Shown: positions 27,701-39,700 of the stretch, piece by piece | Numbering within the stretch: the stretch's first letter is position 1 | Layout: the number at the start of each line of letters is the position of its first letter | Assembly (NCBI GenBank): GCA_030141605.1 | Contig: JAQGDQ010000160.1 | Location: 62,001-126,000, forward strand | Length of the DNA: 64,000 nt | Origin: Tubiluchus corallicola | Lineage: Eukaryota > Priapulida > Priapulimorpha > Priapulimorphida > Tubiluchidae | Direction of reading: 5' to 3' | Notes under the pieces: generated by a model | The model's input: the letters and a program-made list of their open reading frames with translations, nothing else | What the model was told of the DNA's origin: nothing | The model's database searches: none | Position numbers and translations under genes: made by a program

Positions 27701-30700
27701 ACAGCAAGTTCCTCCCTTAACAAAAACCACCATACATTTTAAAATTAAAAATTTTTCCACACTTAAACCAGGAGAAAAAACAGTAACACTTGAAGCAAAA
27801 CTGTAGAGGTGTGTGTGTGTGTGTGTCAATGTGCTTGCAAGCGTGCGTGCGTGCATGCATGCTTGCATGTGAGAGAGAGCGAGAGAGCAAGAGGCATCAG
27901 GAATGTTATCCATGTTAATTGTAAAAAAACACAAAAATAAAACAAAACAAAGAACCTCAGGTCAAGTTCAAGAAGTGAACTCACTAATGTTGACTGTAAA
28001 GATGATTAAAACAGTACAATGAAGGCTCGTGTTAAGTTCATCAACAGTGCAACAAAGACAGAAAAAGCTGGAAAATTGAATTTTGTTAAACTAGCTATGA
28101 CTACAAAATCACCATACTTGCACTTCAATGCAAACTGTTGCAGCTACTGCAATAACATAGCAATAGTTATTTTTTACATTTAGCTGTTAATAAACAAATG
28201 ATTTATAAGTGTAAGCAATAAATCTCATGAAACATTTAAGTAATTTTAGCTAAGCATTACGTGACTTTTACTTTGGACTCATAAGCATACATTCACAGCC
28301 ATTTCTACTGATGCATATAACCACGTCTTTATTTAAGGATGACTGATTTAACATTGTATCTTACCGTAACTTATTAGCATCAATAAACAAAGATTTTGTG
28401 CCACTTTTGGTCTTGCACAACAAGAAGCATGATGCTTGTTTCATCTTCATTTCAGCTCTCCAAAAAAATTAAAATGCAGAAACATGCAAAATTTAGCCAT
28501 TAAAGACATTTCCAGATCTTATTTGGGAAGCTTGTGGTATCAATTACATTTAATATTAATAGACTTGATAATGGACTTAACAGACTTGACCATAAAATAG
28601 TAAAGAGTTACTGTAGAGCACAGATGCCTGCATTTATTTATTTTTAATACAGCACTTTTAAGTTTGCAACTGAAAAAGGATTGTTAACGCAAATATGAGT
28701 TGGGTGACAATGGGTTACTGGAGTTAACAGGCAATGAGTATACCACACGATAAAACACAAGAAAGGGCTTACTTATGAACATTTAGCCATAATAGCTACC
28801 GCCATAACCAGAGGAATAACTAGTACCATATCCTCTGCCACCTAATCCGCCATAACTGCCATACGATCCCAAACCGCCTAACCCCCCAGTACCTCCAAGT
28901 CCATATCCACTGCTGTAATAGCCTCCACCTAAACCGCCAGATCCACCATATCCGCCAAGACCACCAAATCCACTACGGAAATTTCCAAATCCTCCTCCAA
29001 GTCCACCATAGCTACTATAGCCTCCTATTCCACCACCAAGACCCCCATATCCTGTACTGTAGCTCCTACCAAATCCACCAAGCCCACCAAGGCCTCCATA
29101 TCCGGTACTGTAGCTGGTACCAATTCCACCAAGGCCTCCATATCCACCACTACGGAAATTTCCAAATCCTCCTCCAAGTCCACCATAGCTGCTATAACCT
29201 CCTATTCCTCCACCCAGGCCCCCATATCCTGTACTGTAGCTCCTGCCGAATCCGCCAAGCCCACCAAGGCCTCCATATCCAGTACCATAGCTTCTACCAA
29301 ATCCACCAAGCCCACCAAGGCCTCCATATCCAGTACTATAGCTGCTACCAAATCCACCAAGCCCACCAAGGCCTCCATATCCACCACTACGGAAATTTCC
29401 AAATCCGCCTCCAAGTCCACCATAGCCACTACTACGGAAATTTCCAAATCCTCCTCCAAGTCCACCATAGCCACTATAACCTCCTATTCCTCCACCCAGG
29501 CCCCCATATCCACCACTACGGAAATTTCCCAATCCTCCTCCAAGTCCACCATAGCTACTATAACCACCTATTCCACCACCCATACCCCCATATCCTGTGC
29601 TGTAGCTCCTACCAAATCCACCTAGCCCACCAAGGCCTCCATAACCACTACTGTAGCTGCTACCAAAACCACCGAGTCCACCACCATATCCACCGCGGTT
29701 ATATACTCCACTACCCAGACCACCATAACCAGTGCTATAAGTTCTGCCATATCCACCAAGACCACCATAGCCAGTGCCATAGCTTCTGCCATATCCACCA
29801 AGCCCACCAAGACCAGTAGTATAAGTTGCACCATATCGGTTACCACCAAGCCCACCAAGACCAGTAGTATAAGTTGCACCATACCGGTTACCACCAAGTC
29901 CACCATATCCAGTATTATAAGTTGTACCATACCCACGATTGCCAAGGCCACCTAAGCCAGTTGTAGTGGTATATGTTGTGCGAGTGCCGGTAGTAGGCAC
30001 ACTATAACGAGTGCTAGTAGTTGATAAGGATGATGAAGGCTGCACATACTGACTGCCTAAACCAGTAGAACTAGTATATGTGGTGCGAGAACTGGTAGAA
30101 GGTGCAACATAACTGGCGCTACTACTGATTCCAGTGCCTGTGCCTGTGCTGGACAAGGAGTTCGTGTTGCTTTGCCATCCAGCAAAAGATGAAACAATCA
30201 ACTGGAACAAAAATGTTCTAAATCACTTCTTTCTACAATGCAAACACACCTCAACCATCATAATTAATAATATTTGTATCCATATCAAAAAGATATGCAC
30301 AGCACTGAACATGATGTGATGCTTAAAACTGTCTAATGGTATTTAAAGCATTTTACAAACAAATAAGCGTGTCACTTACAAAAAAAAACATATTTCAAAT
30401 TGTAGATCTTTGTCTCCTCAAGTACAAAGAGGTTAACATGCCAATAGTTCTACTAATTTAGTTACAAGGGTTCCTCCAATCTAACTTAAGTTGCAAGTTG
30501 AAGAAAATTATAAATCATAGAGATGTCTGATTTGTCAAATATCGGAAAATAAGATTAAATTGTGCTACAATCCAGCGAGCAAGAAGTAATTATGACTATT
30601 GAATTTGAAAGCTCTTCAACGACTTGATTTACGCTTTGCACACTCTCAGAATCCAGTAAAGTTGAAAACAGCGGGAAGATATCAAATATATAGAAAGAGG

Positions 30701-33700
30701 TGGGTGGCTAATGGAATTAATACAAATTAACGGAGGTCAATAAAATAGAAAAACCATGGTGCTTGGAAAAAACTATAAGTCTTCCATAAAGAGAATTGTA
30801 ATATATAATTTGTACTTACACCCAGCAGAACAATGAGTCTTAAATTCTGCTTCATCTTCACTTATCTAAAAATAAAATTTAAATCAACAGTGGTATAAAA
30901 CCTACAATGGTACAGAAACAGAAAATTGATACTTTTCAGCAAGTTTTAATTTAAGTAATTTACCCATTCATTAACTTTTTGTAAGTGAAGGCCTGAAAAC
31001 GTTGTTTGGGTTACAAAAAACAAAGGTGTCATATTAATTCCTTCAAGTAAAATTTCTACATCTACACTAATTTGTCAAGCTAGTCTGAAATAATCATAGA
31101 AAATAGGGAGTTTGAAAACAAATGTCTCTACTTGGAAAGCACAAAAAAAGTTCTCCAAACTTCAGTTTCAATCTTACTTCTAACAGCACTAAAAAGCAAG
31201 TAATCATTGCAATGGGAATGTTTAACACTTGATTTTTAGCTTGTTAATATAAAATATATTAAAAAATATTAAAGATCCAGTAAAATTTTGGACATACCAA
31301 TGTTATAAAACATGACTGATTATTTACAAATTTCAGTTCTTTTCTGTAAACGCCGAATTACTTAGATTCCAAACATTATACCTAAATCAAAATGTACAAA
31401 AAAAAATTCATACCTTGTAATTTGCCTCCTGAAGGGACGTGGTCAGGCTCACAGCAGAAGCAGAACGGTCAACCAATAAAATCAATGACCAAATCGCTCT
31501 TTTAAACTGATGTTATACATGGGTGATGCACATACAAGGTTAAACAACATTAAAAATTTCTTCTAGGCAGTAATAGCACCATGGGTTAAATGCAAGGTGA
31601 TACGGAAAACATCAAATGACAATTGCCTGCAGGCAAACCACTACAGATACCAGAGGACTAGAGACTAACAACAGGGAAAATGGCTGCATAAGTTCTATGT
31701 CTGAAAAACATACCAACTCAATCACTGACTGACTAATCAACTGAGTAATTGAAACACTGACTGACTAACTGAATGATTCCCTATATATAATAGTTCACTG
31801 GTTTACTAACTGGATGAGTGATGAATCAATTGATCACTAGCTAATTGGCTAAACTGAAGACTGACAAACTGATCACATACTAACTGAATGCCTGGCAGGC
31901 TGAGTATGGTGCAGTGATTGCTGGACGATTGACTGTTTGACTGACTGAGTGCCTGATAAGCTTACTTTCTAGCTGCTCAACTGCCAGACTAACTGTATTC
32001 TCAATGGAGAGTTACAGTGCTCACTTTACTGGTTGGTAACTGACTGAGTAAGTGATGATTGTCTACTGAATAAGTGACTGACTGACTGACTAACTAACTA
32101 ACTTAATGACTGACTTTCTACATTATTGATTCAGAAAGTGATTTATGACTAATGATTGACTGGTTTGTTGTATGATTGACTTATATGTTCGTTTGTGGTG
32201 AATGGCTGAAGAACCTGACTAAATCACTGACTGTGTGTTAGTTTGTTGAGAAAGTAAATGACAGTGATCGGTTTCTTGGCTTTGTGCCCCATTGGTTCGT
32301 TCTTCTGGCTAGCTAGCTGATTTACTAAATTTTTCTTGTTTGTTTAAATTGAAAGTCTGACAGTTGCTTGATTTATCGATTAGTGGCTTTCTCCCTGACA
32401 ACACCGATCATGTTCTATTTTTTGCTCTTAATAATATTTTATGTATTCAGATAAAATATAATCTTTATTTAGCTTATAAATCCTCTACCTTGGTATCGAA
32501 TTATGACCACACATTACCGCAAACTAGTGTCCAATTTACTTACGAAGTTCAATGACAAAGCAAAGAAGCAACATCACCGTCCACACAAGAATTTAATGAA
32601 ATTATTGTCGTCAATTCAAAAGTGAACAAAAAAACAAATTGCCTTGATGAGGAAAAAGCTTTGCACATATAAAATAAACTAAAGAACCACACAGATACGT
32701 TTGATTCTCTGGTTTACCTTGGTAATGTGGTAATTATGAAAAAAAATATAAAAAAAATTATGAAGATAGGCGAAAAAACTCAATTGAATAATAATATAAA
32801 CATGGTCACTTGATTTTTTTAAATGAATATCTAACACAAGTTCCAAAAACATCAACATTAAAACAGATTATTTTATTCAGCAATCTAAATTGAAACTCTT
32901 AACTAGGTAAGACAGGCAAACGGCGATCTCTAACATTTTACATTACAATGTAGTAATTATGTCAGCGAAAGTGCACAGGTTGAAAGCAAATTAACCCTGA
33001 ACAATAACATTCAGAATTCTGACAGCTATCGCAATGACCGATCTGCACTCATAATTCAAAAAGAACTACTAATTCGCCGTCGACGAATCTATATTACGTG
33101 CCTAGAATTTAAATGCACCACCATCTAGTCTGAAAGTTTCCTTTTCAGTATACAAGTGCACAACAAAGGTAATTATGATGATAAATAAATAACCTTGAAA
33201 AACATAACAGTATTCACAGATGCTTACGTACACAGCCTTGACAGATGAATGACAATTTATTTTGTTTAATTTCAGCACAGCTTTCACTTCTTTCTTCTCT
33301 GTACATCGTGGCTTGGAGTATACAAACTGAATTTCTCAAACAGCGTATTTTATTTGTTTTATTACAGTTTACAGTATGGATAGGGGTTAAGCATAAATGA
33401 CCGCTTTACCCCCCCCCCCCCCGATCTTCTCTGGATGCTTGAATCATTTTGAATTTTCTAGTAGGTGGTGGCGCTAACGATACAATCCGGGGAACACAAT
33501 ATTAGTGTGTTCTTCTTTGTACAACGAATAGTGTCAGGTTCTCTCAAAAATCCAATCTCACTACGTGCTTACCGTTATGATAAGTGGTAAGCATATTTAA
33601 GTCAAGAAAAACCGAGGTATGCAAAACACATTTTATTAGTCATACAGGGAATATAGGCTACTTCAACGACTTCTCATCTTTCATCAGCTCGTCTCTATAT

Positions 33701-36700
33701 TAATTTCATTATTCTATACAGAGATAATGTTTAATGACAATAACAAACCCAATTATTAAAAAATCCAACAATAAAGAAAAAAAAGTACGCGCCTAAGACC
33801 CTTTCTTTTCTTTGTTGGATTTACTAAACAGCATTAGATAAGCAAATGTACTTAGCGTAAACTAAATGAATGTATTGTGTGATACTCCAATTCTAACTTT
33901 TCAGCGTTCAGGTGTGTCTTTTGATTAGTATGCAAAGTCAGCTATATCGCTAGCCTTGAATTACTGATTCCGGTAGTAACGCAAGAAACCATAAAATAGT
34001 TTAAACATCTGTATTGAGAAAATTCATGCAAGCAGAACAAGAAACGCCCATTGCCGGTGGTAAACCACTTTTATGTACTTTGTGATCAAGCTCATTGCAG
34101 GACCGCTACGTTTTCAAGCGAAATAATAATAACGCAACAACCGAACTAGAAAATCCTGTGAACAGCACACAAAGCGGAATTTGGAATATCAGTTAACACT
34201 TACTCCCCCATTTAGTAAACTGACAGTGTAAGTCAAGGTCGGCTGTCTAGGAAAACTTACTTCCGAGAAAAATGCTATTAAAACACATCAAATTTAAATC
34301 AGTCAAAATGTCTAAGCGTTGATCAGATCAGAGCTCATGAGCGCTGGAACTCAATAGTGGAAGTCCACCTAACCGGAACTCATTAAGACAGCCGTGTCCA
34401 GATGCGAGCTTACTAGTGCTGGAGCTGACTAACAGCAACTCACCAGGCAGGAGCTTACTAGAGTTGGAGCTCACTAACAGCAACTCACCAGGCAGGAGCT
34501 TACTAGAGTTGGAGCTCACTAACAGCAACTCACCAGGCTGGAGCTTACTAGAGTTGGAGCTCACTAACAGCAACTCACCAGACAGGAGCTTACTAGAGTT
34601 GGAGCTCACTAACAGCAACTCACCAGGCAGGAGCTTACTAGAGTTGGAGCTCACTAACAGCAACTCACCAGACAGGAGCTTACTAGAGTTGGAGCTCACT
34701 AACAGCAACTCACCAGGCAGGAGCTTACTAGAGTTGGAGCTCACTAACAGCAACTCACCAGGCAGGAGCTTACTAGAGTTGGAGCTCACTAACAGCAACT
34801 CACCAGGCAGGAGCTTACTAGAGTTGGAGCTCACTAACAGCAACTCACCAGGCAGGAGCTTACTAGAGTTGGAGCTCACTAACAGCAACTCACCAGGCAG
34901 GAGCTTACTAGAGTTGGAGCTCACTAACAGCAACTCACCACGCAGGAGCTTACTAGAGTTGGAGCTCACTAACAGCAACTCACCAGGCAGGAGCTTACTA
35001 GAGTTGGAGCTCACTAACAGCAACTCACCAGGCTAGAGCTTACTAGAGTTGGAGCTCACTAACAGCAACTCACCAGGCAGGAGCTTACTAGAGTTGGAGC
35101 TCACAAACAGCAGCTCACCAGACAGGAGCTTAATAAGACTACAGCTCACGAGCCAACACTACCAACAACCCACCTATTTAGTTACAAACCAGGCTTAGCA
35201 TTTACTTAACTTTGGTCGCTAAGCACGCACAGTGTCCACTCAGTTATTCACTTATGAAGAGAAATAACAAATTTATTTGTGTTCCAGACAGTCTCACTGT
35301 GTTATTATGCCATTTCCACTGCACATTTTTACTCCATTTTTCTTACATAAGTTATAAGAAAGTTTATTATAGTTAAAATAATTGTGGCATGAATGGCCAA
35401 CTGCCTATTCGCACATCGTTACAAGAAAACACTAGCAGTCACAAAACACGACTGTAGGTATTATTGTTATTATTATTATTATTGTTGTTGTTGTTATAAC
35501 TAATGACTATAGGTAGTCATTAACAGACATGTTAGCATAACAAGCTCTGCTTGAAATTCTATTTACAGAAAGCTCATTCACAGCCTCTGCAGATGGGAAT
35601 AGATCCAGCACATTATTAACAAAAATAAATCATTAACTGAATGAAGGGTTGGAAAAATTGCGAGTCAACCAGGACTTGAACCCAGAATCTTGTGCTTTCC
35701 AGCACTTGTTCTACCATCTGAGTTACAAGATTAAGTGTGACAGGGCATTGAACGTTGGCTCACATAAGGTACAGCCCAGTGAGTTCTAGTCAACACACAG
35801 TAAGTTGTTAACAAACTGCTGGTTAAAAAAAGAGTGCATTATATTTAGGTCTAGCATCAAAAGACCAGAAAAAAATCGCGGAAAAATGTACGTACAACCA
35901 TATTCAAAGTTTCATTTGTATCTTGTAAACAGTTTATTTTCGGAAGTCCGTCTTATTCTGGACTCCTGAAAATGAACTGTGCAAATATAATGTCCAGCAC
36001 AGCTCAATAGCAATTTTTTGTATATCTGAGCACGATAAACAAACACTTATTTGATGCAAACGAATACATTCGAAACATATAATCATAAACCTTTTCTGTT
36101 CAATAGAAGATCAAATCAAGATCAGTGTCCCTATGAAGACCCTGAGTATTGTTTAGAAGAACTACTGTAAGTCTACATGTCAATACAAGTGCTTATTTTT
36201 CTAGTTTACAGACATTTGTTCTGTATTCTTTTAATCAATTGCTTGCAATGCATTAAAGAAGCTTTATTACTAATTTTATTTATGTATATTTGTAAGTTAT
36301 TGGAATTGTGTAAATTTTTTTTAACTTTATCATGCTTTGCATAACAAATAAAGCATAAAAACCTAAGACAGTTATACAGTTGCTTAACTGTTTCTTTGTT
36401 ACTTTTGTAACTTAGTCAACTAAATGTCGGCGATAAAATTACAACTTTTTACAAAACAAACAATAATTTTTTCTTAGCATAGTGATGCTGATAAATATAC
36501 ACATTCTGCCAGCTAAATTTGAAAATATCATAACATATCAATACCATCTTATTTGAAAAACTCAGTTTACCATGACTTATGACCATAACATTTTAAAAAT
36601 TGAGCTGAATTTTCGTGTATGAAAAATGAAAACTTCGTGGCAAGGTGCTCAACAGCTTTTTTAATCCAGTTCAACCAAAATCCAGCATTCAAAGGCATAT

Positions 36701-39700
36701 TAAAAATGTTTGTGGAGTGACTGGAATCTAACTCGTTATCATGAATACCTTTAAAAATGAGCCACTCATTGAACTCAATCTCACGAGATATTTACTCGCA
36801 TGTATCCACTCTCTCATGATATCACCCAGCTAGAAGCAGTTTAAAGATAAACTAACTTCTGTTAGTTCAAACATACATTATAATACCAACGTTCCAAATA
36901 ATGGTAGTAATACTATATTACGCACAATGTTATAACATGCATTGACTAGAAAAAGAATGTGTTATAAGCTGGTGCAATTTAGCACAGTAGATCAAATCCA
37001 TTAATCCCACAACTTCAATACTAAATTAGAAAATTTGAAAAATTTTGCAAATGAGTCGTTCTTACTTTTACGGCACTGTAAAAGCAGTGTCAATGCAGTG
37101 CACAGTTTGTGTGAATAGTTCAATCACTTATGTTTCTACTAATTAGCTTTTTTAGATACAGGTAAAATAACTTATTTACATTTATTCTAGTTAAAACTAC
37201 TTTCACTGATTTACAACTAAAAAATTTATTATAATTTTCAAGAACTTATTAGATGAATTTGCTGAAAAATGTGCACTGGCTGCATAACACTAATGAGAGA
37301 AGATCACTTCAATGTATATTTTTGAATGCTCACTACTTGCTAACCAAACTGGTGGCTGTCGTTATAAGTTTTTTCTAACAATTGCATTAAATTTTTTACA
37401 CATAATACAAATAATTATATAAGTGAATGTTATAAGAAAGTGCACCACTAAATATAAAATTTTGAAGAAAAGCCCATAAGGATCAAAAGTAATTTCCAAC
37501 AATTTGTGTTATGGAAAAACCTAAACGTACAAGAATTTTGAGGACTGAAAATTACAAAGAAGCTGCCAGTAAAAAAAAAATTGCTATAACAAATTTACAG
37601 ACAATTTCTGATATGTGCTCAGAATAATAATTCTGATCAATTAACTGATAAATAATACAATACTATACACAAAAAATAAAATGTGCAAGCCACAAAACAT
37701 TTATGTAAGCAACAAAGCGAGAAATGCGTTCCTACCTTGCGCTTTATCTTCCGCACGGATTTTTTCAGGATTTGCACTGCTAATGGCTGCAACGTCATTG
37801 AGGAGCGATCCCACTAACATTAGTTTGGCACCTTTCGAAACTTTTAACTCACGTAACGTTTGACTGTCTTTCGCTAAACCTTTGAACATCAACTTTTGCA
37901 TGGTTGGAGTAACACCTAATAAATAAAATACATTTTCGTGTGGAACACTTTAGTACATCATTCCACAAGATCAAAAAATGTTAACGCTCTATATAATACA
38001 TAAACACATCTACTGTAAATGTAAAACATCATTTACAAAGGAACAATAATTTTAGTATATCTAAGCCCACAAATTTATAGCTTTGTTTAAGGGCAAATGT
38101 ATTTATTAGTTTACTTTGTTACTGCAACAAGCAAAGAAAAAACACGTACAAAGATATGAATAATAGCACATTTAATAGCATGCTGAACACCACTGTAACA
38201 TTTCGACAAGAACATACCTGATTTTCACAGATTCTGAGAATTGTAAATTGAAACATATTTGTAATAAAAAAAAACAGAACTGCCAGTGAAAAATCAGCAA
38301 CATAACAGGCAGTTATCACCAATGAACAATGATATGTGTTAACACTTCCTGACAGATAACTCATTTAACTATGTATGGATTACAGACTTTAGAGAACGTA
38401 ATATCATGAACAGCCAACAAAAATAAATCCCATAATCGGGGACGGACACAGCAGTAAAAAAAATCAAAGAAAAATTCCCATAATTGACTAATTTGAACCA
38501 ATTCATGCTAAGGCTTGTTCTTCGTATATGTATAATCTATGTACTGCATCTAAATTAAACTGTTTATATATTAGCACTTTTGCATAAGGCTTTAATTTTT
38601 GCATATATTATTTATACCTGACTGACGCTGCTGTAATAGGAAAAGTGAGCATTTTCATTGTTTTATTTAATTGGCTGTGACAACATTATAAGAGCAAAAC
38701 CAAGTTAGAATGGCATTACTACTGAAAGTGAAAATGTACTTAAGTATAATATATTTTTACCTGTTAATGTGTGTACGTGGTTTTTTAACTGTGAAACAGT
38801 ATCGTCTAAAGGAAATATCACATCATATTTTTTCTTGTTAAATACAACTTTGAAGTCAACAGTCTCTTTGGGCAATGAGCTTCCTTCACCCTGGCTTACA
38901 TCAGTACTGCTACCTGGACAGTGGAAACAAAAAAATTTATTTGCTGGCTGTAATGAGTTTTACACAATTTGGCATTGTATCCAGATTGAACTAAAAAAGT
39001 GCTAATTTAATAAGCAAAATACAATTATGCCAACTGTAAGATTGCTAAAAGAAGATTAACATATTATATTAACAATGTAACAATGCAGATATTATAAATG
39101 GAACTTTAAAATTTGTCTAACATTGATAGCATTCTTTGTTGAAACTGAAACCATCGCCTACACCACTAATGAAGTATGCTGACTTCTTAAACAGTACTTT
39201 TTTCAGAACTAGAAGTGAGAATTATTTAGACACGTAAGTTGAGTCATGTATTTCTTAAGCAATGATTGATTATGCTTCTTAAAAAATCAAGAAGATGCAA
39301 AGCAAAAGATAAGTAGTGTAGCAAAAGATAAGTAGTTGCAACAATACAAATAGCATTATATCATTTTTGAGTGTCTACTACAAATCTAGTGCCTAAACAA
39401 GGAACAGGCAATGTTAATGAACAACCTAAAACTCTTGTAATAAACAGACAGAAAGTGATTGTTAAAAGCTTAATAGGAACACAGGATGATTTTTCATATC
39501 CTACACCATTTTAAAGTACAGTAAAAAGTATACGACGCCTATAATAATGTCAAATAATAATTCTCATAATTAAGTAAGAGATTAAAAGCTTACTTAACAG
39601 CTGAAAAGTGCAATTAATGATGGTATCACAAATGAACAATAGCGCAAATATTTGACAAGCGTCTTTATGAAAGAGAAAACGGAAATACAGTGCTATTGTA

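Noticed and set aside
29202-29951. Hydrophobic Met/Val/Leu-rich frames inside the large Gly-rich exon
   Set aside because: Out-of-frame readings of the Gly/Tyr codons of the real gene; composition is explained by codon shift.
34328-35036. Long open frames on both strands with 15-residue repeats
   Set aside because: They arise because the 45-bp satellite unit is a multiple of three and lacks stops. No signal peptide, conserved flank or splice context supports a protein.
35660-35730. Functional tRNA gene
   Set aside because: Pol III boxes are present, but the acceptor stem does not pair and the anticodon stem-loop is irregular.
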